DNA from: NIOZ-UU35 sp964344175
GTDB taxonomy: Bacteria; Chloroflexota; Anaerolineae; Anaerolineales; UBA11858
Direction: 5' to 3'
DNA length: 64,000 nucleotides
Assembly: GCA_964344175.1 (NCBI GenBank)
Contig: CAYFMI010000001.1
Location: forward strand, 1 to 64,000
The stretch's first letter is position 1; each line of letters begins with the position of its first letter. A model generated the notes under the pieces. That model did no database searches. It worked only from the letters and a program-made list of their open reading frames with translations, and was not told where the DNA came from. Both the position numbers and the translations under genes were made by a program. Shown one piece after another: positions 8,297 through 16,184 of this stretch.

Positions 8297-9392
8297 CCTC
8301 AATATTGGCATTGAATAACTTGCGCACGCGGTCGGGTCGGGCGCGTTTAAAATAGTCGGGGAATTTCTTATCAGCCGTCAAAATATACACCGACCACCCT
8401 TTTTTCTTCCGAAACGTCTTGTGCAGCGAAATATAGATCAGATTTAATTCACTGAAATCGCCCATTTTCAAACCATACGGGGGATTCGAAATCACAATGC
8501 CATATGGCTTATCGATCCACACTTCTTTGACATCTTTCTGCTCAAAGGCAATATCTCCCCCAACTCCGGCTCTCTGCGCGTTTTTTATACTCGCCCGGAT
8601 AGCCTCCTCGTCAATATCATAACCAAATATTTTTAACTCCCCCTCTGTGTCAATGGCCTCGCGCGCCGAACGGCGAGCTTCGTCCCAAACCTCCGGGGGA
8701 ATTTGCGGCCAGCGCTCCGAAGCAAATTCTCGGTTCAAACCCGGGGCCACATTGCGGGCGATCATTGCCGCTTCGATCAATATCGTCCCCGATCCACACA
8801 TCGGATCAATCAACAACCGCTCTTTGCCATAAAAACTGAGCTGTACCAATGCCGCGGCTAATGTTTCTTTGAGGGCGGCTTCACCCGCCAAAACGCGGTA
8901 ACCGCGCTTATGCAACCCCATCCCAGAAGTATCAATTGTCAAAGTAGCAATATCCTTGAGCAACGAGACCTTAATGGTGAACTCCGGGCCAGTTTCATCG
9001 AACCATTCGATAGCATAGGCATTCTTCAAACGCTCCACAACTGCCTTTTTGGTAATCGACTGACAGGCGCGTATACTGCCGAGTTTCGATTTCACCGCCG
9101 AACCAATCACGGTGAACTTGCCGTCCGGCGTGATCCAGCTTTCCCAGGGCAGCGCCTTGACTTGCTCGAACAGCGCATCAAAGGTCGCCGCCCGAAATTC
9201 GCCCATTTTCACCAACACGCGGTCGGCGCTGCGCAGCCACAAATTGGCACGGGGAATATCCTCCGGCGTAGCCGCGAACTCGACCTTCCCATTCGATACT
9301 CGCACAATCTCAAAGCCCAGCGCCTGCACTTCGCGCTTGACAATCGCCTCAATACCAAAAGACGTGGTTGCGATCAAGGTAATCTTATCCAT
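8223..9392 (-). CDS. THUMP-domain class I SAM RNA methyltransferase (RlmL/YpsC type)
   Basis: Probable 23S rRNA guanine-N2 methyltransferase of 389 residues. Ferredoxin-like and THUMP domains occupy about residues 1-155. The Rossmann methyltransferase domain holds the SAM motif DPMCGSGTILIEAA (about 197-210), the acidic FGYDID near 260 and the catalytic SNPPYG near 306. It corresponds to the N-terminal half of E. coli RlmL and to Firmicute YpsC. The start ATG lies 8 bases after a TACAAT box, so the mRNA may be leaderless. The 3' end overlaps the convergent phhB-like gene by 74 bp. Confidence 0.9.
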   Translation of the reverse strand: MDKITLIATTSFGIEAIVKREVQALGFEIVRVSNGKVEFAATPEDIPRANLWLRSADRVLVKMGEFRAATFDALFEQVKALPWESWITPDGKFTVIGSAVKSKLGSIRACQSITKKAVVERLKNAYAIEWFDETGPEFTIKVSLLKDIATLTIDTSGMGLHKRGYRVLAGEAALKETLAAALVQLSFYGKERLLIDPMCGSGTILIEAAMIARNVAPGLNREFASERWPQIPPEVWDEARRSAREAIDTEGELKIFGYDIDEEAIRASIKNAQRAGVGGDIAFEQKDVKEVWIDKPYGIVISNPPYGLKMGDFSELNLIYISLHKTFRKKKGWSVYILTADKKFPDYFKRARPDRVRKLFNANIEVNYYQYYGERPQSRDRFDRSGQPG

Positions 9393-9400
9393 GGCAGTCT

Positions 9401-9429
9401 ATTGTAACGCAAACGCAGGGCTTTCTTAA
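9401..9429 (-). promoter_or_regulatory. Promoter of the RlmL-like gene
   Basis: On the minus strand TTAAGA (9429-9424) and TACAAT (9406-9401) are separated by 17 bases, and the ATG at 9392 is at the expected transcription start. The -35 lies inside the terminal inverted repeat of the neighbouring repeat element. Confidence 0.45.
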
Positions 9430-9552
9430 AGTCGAAACGAAAAGCGCTTTTACCGCTGAGAGCGCAAAGAACGCAGAGAAAAATTTAAAAAACTCAGCGA
9501 ACCCGGCGTTCTCTGCGGTAAATTTCTGGTATAGCACAAATTTAAGAAAGCC
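9419..9552. repeat. 134-bp element with 12-bp terminal inverted repeats
   Basis: GGCTTTCTTAAA at 9419-9430 is exactly complementary to 9541-9552. Nested inside is a second imperfect palindrome: ACCGCTGAGAGCGC begins near 9452 and GCGTTCTCTGCGGT ends at 9519. The size and nesting resemble a non-autonomous palindromic insertion. The inner part belongs to the same family as the repeats at 15105-15160 and 47586-47633. Confidence 0.6.
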
Positions 9553-9574
9553 GTGAACGCAAATGGCGCCGGGC

Positions 9575-9620
9575 TTGACAACGGCCTATACATTTGTTAC
9601 TATAAAAACGAACGTTCGTT
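9575..9620 (+). promoter_or_regulatory. tetR promoter with 14-bp palindromic operator
   Basis: TTGACA (9575-9580) and TACTAT (9598-9603) with a 17-base spacer form a promoter. AACGAACGTTCGTT at 9607-9620 is a perfect palindrome over the expected transcription start, the usual position for a TetR-family operator. Autorepression of the whole exporter operon is likely. Confidence 0.7.
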
Positions 9621-9640
9621 CATGGCCATAGGAATAAATT

Positions 9641-10246
9641 ATGACTCAAGACATCACTAAAGGTGAACTCGCCCGCTCAAGCATTATCCAGGCCGCGCAC
9701 ACTTTATTTGTGCGCCAAGGGTATCACGGCACATCCATGCGCCAGATCGCCGAAGAAGCCGGGATTGCCGTCGGCGGTATCTACAATCACTTTTCGGGAA
9801 AAGAAGATATTTTCAAAGCCGTCTTCCTGGCCTATCACCCTTATCATGATGTGCTGCCCGCCATCGAACAGGCCCAGGGCAAAACGGTAGAAGAATTCGT
9901 TCGCAGCGCCGCCATACAACTTCTCGATGCGCTCAAAAATCGCCCTCATTTCCTCAACCTCATGTTTGTTGAAATCGTCGAGTTCAAGAATATTCACACA
10001 CAGGAGCTTTTCGCCGAACTTTTGCCTCACGAGATCAATATCATCGCCAACATATTGCCCCCTGAAAGTAATTTGCGCTCCATCCCCCTCCCCATGATAA
10101 TCCGCACTTTTGTCGGATTGTTCATCTCCTATTATCTCACCGATGTCATCATGGGCGACACTGCCCCCCCGGAGTTTCGCGAGAATGATGTCGAATACTT
10201 TGTCGATATTTACCTGCACGGCATTATCGCAAATCGAACACAATAA
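9641..10246 (+). CDS. TetR/AcrR family transcriptional regulator
   Basis: Ligand-responsive repressor of 201 residues. The N-terminal helix-turn-helix is canonical (SSIIQAAHTLFVRQGYHGTSMRQIAEEAGIAVGGIYNHF, about 13-51). The variable C-terminal ligand-binding domain cannot be assigned a ligand. It is the first gene of a six-gene exporter operon on the same strand and has a palindromic operator over its own promoter, so it probably controls the transporter genes. The layout parallels CecR (YbiH) with ybhGFSR in E. coli. The start ATG is preceded by AGGAAT. Confidence 0.9.
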   Translation: MTQDITKGELARSSIIQAAHTLFVRQGYHGTSMRQIAEEAGIAVGGIYNHFSGKEDIFKAVFLAYHPYHDVLPAIEQAQGKTVEEFVRSAAIQLLDALKNRPHFLNLMFVEIVEFKNIHTQELFAELLPHEINIIANILPPESNLRSIPLPMIIRTFVGLFISYYLTDVIMGDTAPPEFRENDVEYFVDIYLHGIIANRTQ

Positions 10247-10253
10247 TTTTGCT

Positions 10254-10281
10254 AAACTTGCTAACCTGTAACTTGTAACTC
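10254..10281 (+). repeat. AACCTGTAACTTG-type repeat before permease gene 1
   Basis: AACTTGCTAACCTGTAACTT continues into TGTAACT and ends a few bases before the ATG at 10286. No Shine-Dalgarno sequence is visible. It is a member of the repeat family described at 5854 and 17769. Confidence 0.5.
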
Positions 10282-10285
10282 TCCC

Positions 10286-11419
10286 ATGTTCAATACCCGC
10301 CTATTCTCCCTGATGCGCAAAGAATTCATTCAAATTTGGCGCGACCCGCGTACCCTGATGATTGCGCTGCTGATTCCGGTGATGCAGTTATTCATGTTGG
10401 GATACGCCGCCACCAACGATGTCCGCAACCTGCCGATGGCGGTGTTCGATCAGGATCGCGGCCCCGAGGCGCGCGCCCTGCTGGATGCCTACCGCGCCTC
10501 CGATTATTTCCTGATCGCCTTTGATGTCGCCTCCGAAGCCGATATCCGCCACCTGATCGACGATGGCGAGGCGCGCGTCGGCCTCATCATCCCGCCCGAT
10601 TATGGGGAAAAACTGAGCGCCGAAGACGAAACTGAAATTATCTTTGTATTCGACGGCTCGGATGCTACCTCCACACAAACCGCCCTGGCTGCCGCCCAAC
10701 AGATCGGCAGTCAGCACAGCGCCACTCTTCAGTTGCAGCATCTCGAAAAAGCGGGCATGACTAACGTTATCGAAACACCCGTCGAAATTCGCACCCAGGT
10801 CTGGTACAACCCCGACCTCGAAGACGCTTTCTTCTTCGTTCCTGGCCTGATCGGGCAGATCCTCTACATGATCACCGCGATCCTGACGGCCTCGGCAGTG
10901 GTGCGCGAGCGCGAGCGCGGCACCATCGAGCAGCTCATTGTTACCCCCATCCGCCCCTGGGAACTGGTCATCGGAAAAATATCGCCCTATGTGCTAATTG
11001 CCCTGCTCAATACCCTGGCGACGCTTTTTGTCGGCTCATGGTGGTTTGGTGTGCCGGTGCGCAGCGGGCTGGGGTTGCTGCTGGCACTCTCGGCACTCTT
11101 TTTGCTCACCAGCCTGGGCATTGGCCTGCTGGCCTCCACCATTGCCAACACTCAACAAGAAGCCATGATTACGGTCTTTGCCACCATGCTCCCGGCAATT
11201 ATGCTCTCGGGTTATCTTTTTCCCGTCGAGGCTATGCCCAACTGGCTGCAATGGATTTCGGCCCTCATCCCGCTAACCTACTACTTACGCATTATCCGCG
11301 CCCTGTTGGTCAAAGGCGTGGGCATGGCCTCGCTGCAAAGTGAAATTCTGGCCCTGATCGCTTTCGGTGTTGTCCTGATGGGCGGCGCTTCTATGCGCTT
11401 CCGCAAACGGCTGGACTAG
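10286..11419 (+). CDS. ABC-2 type transporter permease, copy 1 (YbhR/YbhS family)
   Basis: Membrane subunit of an ABC exporter, 377 residues. One N-terminal helix (TLMIALLIPVMQLFMLGYAA) is followed by a large extracytoplasmic domain of about 140 residues (NLPMAVFDQDRGPEARALLD...). Five C-terminal helices follow, with the cytoplasmic coupling segment RERERGTIEQLIVTPIRPWELVIGK. It is clearly paralogous to the next gene along its full length, pointing to a tandem duplication and a heterodimeric permease. The adaptor and ATPases follow in the same operon. Confidence 0.93.
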   Translation: MFNTRLFSLMRKEFIQIWRDPRTLMIALLIPVMQLFMLGYAATNDVRNLPMAVFDQDRGPEARALLDAYRASDYFLIAFDVASEADIRHLIDDGEARVGLIIPPDYGEKLSAEDETEIIFVFDGSDATSTQTALAAAQQIGSQHSATLQLQHLEKAGMTNVIETPVEIRTQVWYNPDLEDAFFFVPGLIGQILYMITAILTASAVVRERERGTIEQLIVTPIRPWELVIGKISPYVLIALLNTLATLFVGSWWFGVPVRSGLGLLLALSALFLLTSLGIGLLASTIANTQQEAMITVFATMLPAIMLSGYLFPVEAMPNWLQWISALIPLTYYLRIIRALLVKGVGMASLQSEILALIAFGVVLMGGASMRFRKRLD

Positions 11420-11450
11420 CTTCCACCCACAATCCAAAAGTGGAAAGACC

Positions 11451-12584
11451 ATGTTCAATTCCCGCCTGAGTTCCATTATTCGCAAGGAGTTTATCCAAAT
11501 CTGGCGCGACCCGCGCACCCTCATGCTGGCGCTGCTTATCCCTATCATGCAGTTGTTTTTGCTGGGATACGCCGCCACCAATGATGTCCGCAATCTGCCG
11601 ATGGCCGTTTTCGATCAGGATCGCGGCCCGGCAGCGCGGGCCTTGCTGGATGCCTACCGCGCTGCCGATTATTTTGCCATTGCCTTCGACGTGGATTCCG
11701 AAGGGGAGATTCGGGACTTAATCGAGGCGGGGGAGGCGCGTTTGGGGATGGTCATCCCCCCAAACTATAGCGCCCTCATCCAGGGCAGCGGGCAAGCCGA
11801 AATTTTCTTCATTTTCGACGGCTCCGATCCCGCCGCGGCATCTACTGCGTTAGCCGCCGCTCAACAAATTGGCTGGCAATTTGGTACGAAAATTCAGCAA
11901 CAGCGTCTTAGTCAGGCAGGCATTCCTGTCTCAACGGCGCTCCCCCTCGAGGTGCGCACGCAAGTCTGGTACAACCCCGATCTGGTAGATGCCTACTTCA
12001 TGGTTCCCGCCATCATCGGCATGATTCTCTTTGCCATCACATCCATCCTGACGGCCAACACCATTGTGCGCGAGCGCGAACGCGGCACCATGGAGCAACT
12101 CATTGTCACCCCCATCCGCCCCTGGGAGTTAGTCGTTGGCAAATTGCTGCCCTACGTTATTCTGGCGCTTACCAACACGGTCGAAGTTCTGGTCATCGGC
12201 TCGTGGTGGTTTGGCGTGCCCATTCGCGGCAGCCTGAGCCTGATTTTGTTACTTTCGACACTCTTCCTCATCACCAGCCTGAGCATTGGCTTGCTAGCCT
12301 CGACAATTGCCAACACCCAACAAGAAGCTATGCTCACCGTTTGGATGCTGCTCTTGCCAACATTGTTTCTCTCCGGCTTCTTCTTCCCGCTGGAGGCCAT
12401 GCCCGCGGTTTTGCAATGGATCTCGTATGTGCTACCCCTGCGCTACTATCTGGTTATTATCCGCTCGTTAATGCTCAAAGGCGCGGGTGTGCTGGCCCTA
12501 AAAAATGAGATCATGGCCCTGACAATTTTCGGCATCGTCCTGATGACCGCCGCGGCGGTGCGCTTCCGCAAACGATTGGATTGA
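11451..12584 (+). CDS. ABC-2 type transporter permease, copy 2
   Basis: Second permease, also 377 residues and nearly collinear with copy 1. The shared N-terminus reads FIQIWRDPRTLM, and the shared coupling motif RERERGTMEQLIVTPIRPWE lies near residue 205. The extracytoplasmic domain diverges more than the membrane core. The start has GGAAAG upstream, 31 bases after the first permease stop. The pair most likely forms the YbhR/YbhS-like heterodimer of a drug or toxic-compound exporter. Substrate unknown. Confidence 0.93.
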   Translation: MFNSRLSSIIRKEFIQIWRDPRTLMLALLIPIMQLFLLGYAATNDVRNLPMAVFDQDRGPAARALLDAYRAADYFAIAFDVDSEGEIRDLIEAGEARLGMVIPPNYSALIQGSGQAEIFFIFDGSDPAAASTALAAAQQIGWQFGTKIQQQRLSQAGIPVSTALPLEVRTQVWYNPDLVDAYFMVPAIIGMILFAITSILTANTIVRERERGTMEQLIVTPIRPWELVVGKLLPYVILALTNTVEVLVIGSWWFGVPIRGSLSLILLLSTLFLITSLSIGLLASTIANTQQEAMLTVWMLLLPTLFLSGFFFPLEAMPAVLQWISYVLPLRYYLVIIRSLMLKGAGVLALKNEIMALTIFGIVLMTAAAVRFRKRLD

Positions 12585-12630
12585 CATCCGCCATCAGATA
12601 TTGGACCGTTAGACTGAAAATTTACCAACA

Positions 12631-12652
12631 TTCAACCGGTAACCTTCAACTG
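12631..12652 (+). repeat. CTTCAAC-type repeat before the adaptor gene
   Basis: TTCAACCGGTAACCTTCAAC immediately precedes the GGAGG that serves the adaptor start. Same family as 4122-4147 and 14143-14172. Confidence 0.45.
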
Positions 12653-12666
12653 TTATGGAGGTAGTT

Positions 12667-14007
12667 ATGAAACAAAAAATCAGCCGTTTTATGCCTGTAA
12701 TTATTCTCTTGGCAATTATCGCCGCCACAATCTATTACTTCACCTATGTTGCCAAAGAAGATACCAGCGGCCTGAGCGCTTCGGGGACAGTAGAGGCCGT
12801 AGAGGTGATTATTGCTCCGGAAATTGGCGGGCGCGTGGTCGAAATTTTGGCCGCCGAAGGCGATGCAGTCGTCACCGGAGATGTACTGGTGCGCTTCAAC
12901 GATGCCATGCTCTCCGCGCAGCTCGAACAAGCCAAAGCCGCGCTAGCACAGGCTCAAGCCAACTACGATCTCATCGCCGCCGGGCTTTCACCAGAAAAAC
13001 GTCAGGCAGCCGTCGCTGCCGCCGAGATGACAGTAGTCAACGCCCAACTCGCCCTCGATGCGCTCTACGACAACCTCGACGCCGACCGCGCTGATGCGCT
13101 GCAAAACATTGCCAATGCCCGCGATGCCGTCCGTGACACTCAACGGCGCTACGACAATCTACAACTCGCATCTCCGCAAACCGATATCGATCAGGCCGAA
13201 GCCAATGTCGCTCTGGCAAAAGACAAGCTTGACAAAGCTATTGATGACTATGAACCTTATGAAGACAAACCAGAAGACGATCTGACACGGGCTAACTTTT
13301 TAAGCCGCAAAGCCCAGGCCCAGGAGGAATATGACAACGCCGTACGCCTGCTCAACAACCTGACCGGCGCAGCCGATGAAATTGACCTTGAACAGGCCGC
13401 AGCCGATTTACAAGCTGCCGAAGCCGGCCTGGCGAATGCCGAACGCTACTACGACGAGATGAGTGACGGCCCGCATCCCGATGCCCTGGCCCTGGCCGAA
13501 GCGCGCCTATCGAATGCCGAGGCCCAGCTTGCACTGGCAAAATCGGGCGCCAGCGCCGAAGAGTTGGCCGTAGCGCAGGCTGCTGTTGAAAGCGCCCAGG
13601 CCGCGGTGAACATCATTTTAGCGCAGTTAGAAAAACTCACCCTTTTTGCGCCCATGAATGGGAAAGTTCTTTATCGTTCTGTTGAGCCAGGGGAGGTTGT
13701 GCAACCCGGCGTGCCGCTGCTCACCCTGGCGCGCCTGGAAGATTTGACCATTACCGTCTATGTGCCGGAAGACCGCTACGGCGAAATTTCGCTAGGCGAC
13801 GAAGCTGCTGTCACGGTAGATTCCTTCCCCGAGATGGTCTTCACTGCAACGGTCACGCGCATTGCCGACGAAGCTGAATTCACCCCCCGCAATGTGCAAA
13901 CCGCCGAAGGCCGCCGCAGTACCGTTTTCGCCGTGGAGCTTGTCGTTAGCGACCCCGACGGCAAACTCAAACCTGGTATGCCCGCGGATGTTTCTTTTAG
14001 TGAATAG
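12667..14007 (+). CDS. HlyD-family membrane fusion (adaptor) protein
   Basis: Adaptor subunit of the exporter, about 446 residues. It has an N-terminal membrane anchor (FMPVIILLAIIAATIYYFTY), then a split biotinyl-lipoyl domain (SGTVEAVEVIIAPEIGGRV near 37 and LFAPMNGKVLYRSVEPGE near 330). Between them lies a long Ala/Glu/Gln-rich coiled-coil hairpin of about 240 residues, followed by a beta-barrel region. The start at 12667 is chosen because GGAGG ends 5 bases upstream; an ATG at 12655 overlaps that site. Corresponds to YbhG. In an organism that probably lacks a classical outer membrane, it may simply extend from the cell membrane. Confidence 0.9.
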   Translation: MKQKISRFMPVIILLAIIAATIYYFTYVAKEDTSGLSASGTVEAVEVIIAPEIGGRVVEILAAEGDAVVTGDVLVRFNDAMLSAQLEQAKAALAQAQANYDLIAAGLSPEKRQAAVAAAEMTVVNAQLALDALYDNLDADRADALQNIANARDAVRDTQRRYDNLQLASPQTDIDQAEANVALAKDKLDKAIDDYEPYEDKPEDDLTRANFLSRKAQAQEEYDNAVRLLNNLTGAADEIDLEQAAADLQAAEAGLANAERYYDEMSDGPHPDALALAEARLSNAEAQLALAKSGASAEELAVAQAAVESAQAAVNIILAQLEKLTLFAPMNGKVLYRSVEPGEVVQPGVPLLTLARLEDLTITVYVPEDRYGEISLGDEAAVTVDSFPEMVFTATVTRIADEAEFTPRNVQTAEGRRSTVFAVELVVSDPDGKLKPGMPADVSFSE

Positions 14008-14010
14008 AAG

Positions 14011-14042
14011 CTGGGTTACAGGTTGAAGGTTTAAGGTTGAAA
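14011..14042 (+). repeat. GGTTACAGGTTGAAGG-type repeat after the adaptor gene
   Basis: GGGTTACAGGTTGAAGGTTT continues into AAGGTTGAAAG just after the adaptor stop. It is the complementary orientation of the run at 14143-14172, so the two bracket the 14055-14126 palindrome as an imperfect inverted repeat. Confidence 0.5.
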
Positions 14043-14054
14043 GTGTTTCTGTTT

Positions 14055-14126
14055 GTCATGCTGAGGTCGTAAACCGAAGCATCTAGCGAAGCGCTGCACT
14101 AGACTCTTCGCTTCGCTCAGAGCGAC
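14055..14126. repeat. Palindromic dispersed repeat (GTCATGCTGAG ... CTCAGAGCGAC)
   Basis: A 72-bp imperfect palindrome between adaptor and ATPase genes, opening with GTCATGCTGAG and closing with CTTCGCTCAGAGCGAC. It resembles the widespread GTCATTCTGAGCGAAGCGAAGAATC type of intergenic repeat. No coding potential. Confidence 0.55.
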
Positions 14127-14142
14127 GAAAATACTTTTATCC

Positions 14143-14172
14143 CATAACCTTCAACATTCAACTTTCAACCCA
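14143..14172 (+). repeat. CTTCAAC-type tandem repeat before ATPase gene 1
   Basis: AACCTTCAACATTCAACTTT continues into CAACCC and ends at the ATG at 14176, with no Shine-Dalgarno motif. Near-identical units occur inside the TPR gene at 4122-4147. Confidence 0.5.
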
Positions 14173-14175
14173 ACT

Positions 14176-15105
14176 ATGAACAACAAACGTATTGACGCTA
14201 AGAATATTACGAAGACGTTCGGCGAGACCGTTGCCGTCAACGATCTCAGCTTACAGGTGCGCGCCGGGGAGATTTATGGCCTGGTCGGCCCCGATGGGGC
14301 AGGCAAGACGACTACCATGCGTCTATTATGCGGCGCGTTGCGCCCGGACTCCGGAGAGATTGCGGTTGGCGGCTATTCAATGTTGAAAGACCCCGACCCG
14401 GCCCGCGAGCAAATCGGCTATCTCTCGCAGAAGTTTTCACTCTACGAAGAATTAACCGTACTGGAGAATATCCGCTTTTTTGCGGAAGTGCGCGGCATCC
14501 CGCGGGATGCCTGGCAGACGCGGGCAATGGAGATTCTCGAATTTGTAGGGTTGGCGGAATTCACCAGGCGGCGTGCCGGGCAACTTTCGGGGGGGATGAA
14601 GCAAAAGCTGGGCCTGGCCTCGGCATTGGTACACCGCCCCAAGGTGTTGCTGCTCGACGAACCAACCGGCGGCGTAGACCCGGTCACACGGCAAGATTTC
14701 TGGCAGCTCATCATCCGGCTGGTCTCGACAGAGGGCATTTCGGTATTGGTCAGCACGCCTTATATGGATGAAGCCGTGCGCTGCACCTATGTGGGCTTCA
14801 TGAAAGACGGGCGTCTGGTGGTGGAGGATAAACCGGTTGCGCTACGTGAACGCCTTGCCGGGCGGATTCTAGAAGCCCGCGGAGGGCCGCTGCCCATTTT
14901 GCGCCGCGCCGCCGAAGGGCTGGATGCCATTGAGAGTGTGCAAACCTTTGGAGATAGACTCCACCTGCGGGTGCAGCCCGGAACGTCCCACATAGTAAAC
15001 AAGAATCTACCTCTCGCTGCGCGTCAGGCCGGGGCCGAGATATCCTCCATAAAAGAAGTGCATCCCGGCCTGGAAGATGTGTTTATCGCGTTATTAGAAG
15101 AATAA
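14176..15105 (+). CDS. ABC transporter ATP-binding protein 1
   Basis: ATPase of the exporter, 309 residues. Walker A is GPDGAGKTTT (about 37-46), Q-loop YLSQKFSLYEELT, signature LSGGMKQKLGLASAL, Walker B VLLLDEPTGGVDP, and an H-loop region in which the usual histidine is replaced (VSTPYMDEA instead of THYMDEA). A C-terminal regulatory extension follows. It corresponds to the N-terminal half of the fused E. coli ATPase YbhF, with the second half encoded by the separate gene at 15168. The loss of the H-loop histidine suggests unequal ATP sites in the dimer. Confidence 0.92.
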   Translation: MNNKRIDAKNITKTFGETVAVNDLSLQVRAGEIYGLVGPDGAGKTTTMRLLCGALRPDSGEIAVGGYSMLKDPDPAREQIGYLSQKFSLYEELTVLENIRFFAEVRGIPRDAWQTRAMEILEFVGLAEFTRRRAGQLSGGMKQKLGLASALVHRPKVLLLDEPTGGVDPVTRQDFWQLIIRLVSTEGISVLVSTPYMDEAVRCTYVGFMKDGRLVVEDKPVALRERLAGRILEARGGPLPILRRAAEGLDAIESVQTFGDRLHLRVQPGTSHIVNKNLPLAARQAGAEISSIKEVHPGLEDVFIALLEE

Positions 15106-15160
15106 CCACGAAGACACAAAGTCTCCAAGAAATTCTTTGTGTTTTCATGGCTTTGTGGTG
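15105..15160. repeat. CCACGAAGACACAAAG palindromic repeat
   Basis: CCACGAAGACACAAAG at 15106-15121 is partly mirrored by CTTTGTGTTTTCATGG...TTTGTGGT at 15135-15158. It fills the gap between the two ATPase genes and starts at the last base of the first one's stop codon. Related palindromes are at 9452-9519 and 47586-47633. Confidence 0.6.
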
Positions 15161-15167
15161 AAAAAAT

Positions 15168-16082
15168 ATGGAAACCGTTATTCAAACCCAAGATTTAACC
15201 AAAAAATTCGGGGAATTCACCGCTGTGGACGAGGTGACCTTTACAGTGCGCGCCGGGGAAGTTTTGGGGTATCTCGGCCCGAATGGATCGGGCAAGACAA
15301 CCACCATCCGCATGCTGCTGGGGCTGCTGCTGCCCAGCGCGGGGAACGCCAGGGTGCTGGGCTACGATATTCTGACACAGCCAGAACCGATCCGCTCGCA
15401 GGTGGGCTATATGTCACAAAAATTCGCTTTGTACGATGAATTGACCGCCTGGGAAAACCTGGCGTTCTATGCGGGGGTATATGGCGTGCGGGAGCGCGAA
15501 CATATAAGAAACACACTGGCGCGCCTGGGGTTAGATGAAGTGATGCGCGAGCGCGCCGCCGATCTACCGGTAGGCTGGCGGCAGCGCCTGGCACTGGCGA
15601 CGGCAATTGTTCACGGGCCGCGGCTGCTTTTTTTAGATGAACCCACATCGGGAGTAGACCCCACCGCGCGACGCGACTTCTGGGATTTGATTTATGCGTT
15701 CGTCAATGAAGGGGTGACCGCCTTTGTGACTACCCATTATATGGATGAAGCCGAATACTGCGGACGTGTGGGGATTATGAGTGCCGGTCGCCTGCTGGCA
15801 ATGGATACACCTTCAGGCTTGAAACGCGATCACTTACCAGGGTTGGCCTGGGATGTCATCATGGGGGCAACACATGCGGCGTCCTTGCCTGATTCGATCT
15901 TGCGCCTGGAAAACTGCCCCGGCGTACTACGCGCTGGTTTGGCCGGGGATCATTTACGCGCCATCACCGCCCGTGATGTGACCATCACCGATTTGCGCAA
16001 AGTTCTTAACGCGGGGGATGTTCTAATTCAGCCTGCCGAAGCGACCCTGGAAGATGTCTTTTTGGCGCTGGCAGATTCATAG
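15168..16082 (+). CDS. ABC transporter ATP-binding protein 2
   Basis: Second ATPase, 304 residues. Walker A is GPNGSGKTTT and Walker B LLFLDEPTSGVDP, and the H-loop histidine is present (TTHYMDEAEYCG). The ABC signature is degenerate: LPVGWRQRLALA in place of LSGGQ. As ATPase 1 has a normal signature but no H-loop histidine, the two probably pair as a heterodimer with one consensus and one degenerate site, like the two halves of YbhF. Last gene of the tetR exporter operon. Confidence 0.92.
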   Translation: METVIQTQDLTKKFGEFTAVDEVTFTVRAGEVLGYLGPNGSGKTTTIRMLLGLLLPSAGNARVLGYDILTQPEPIRSQVGYMSQKFALYDELTAWENLAFYAGVYGVREREHIRNTLARLGLDEVMRERAADLPVGWRQRLALATAIVHGPRLLFLDEPTSGVDPTARRDFWDLIYAFVNEGVTAFVTTHYMDEAEYCGRVGIMSAGRLLAMDTPSGLKRDHLPGLAWDVIMGATHAASLPDSILRLENCPGVLRAGLAGDHLRAITARDVTITDLRKVLNAGDVLIQPAEATLEDVFLALADS

Positions 16083-16088
16083 CGCTCC

Positions 16089-16172
16089 GACATCGAAGCG
16101 TCAGTGCGTCTTTGCTAAATTCGTGTAGAATAAAGAACACATGACGTCAGAACGTCCTGGCGTCTGACGCAC
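16089..16172. repeat. GCGTC/GACGTC-rich repeat, intergenic copy
   Basis: The stretch contains GCGTCAGTGCGTC near 16099 and ATGACGTCAGAACGTCCTGG followed by CGTCTGACGC (16141-16170). The reverse complement of its right part begins GCGTCAGACGCC, the same 12 bases found at 41701-41712 inside fdhA. Its ribosome-binding end (AAAGGAG) serves the next gene. Confidence 0.55.
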
Positions 16173-16184
16173 AAAGGAGCATCT

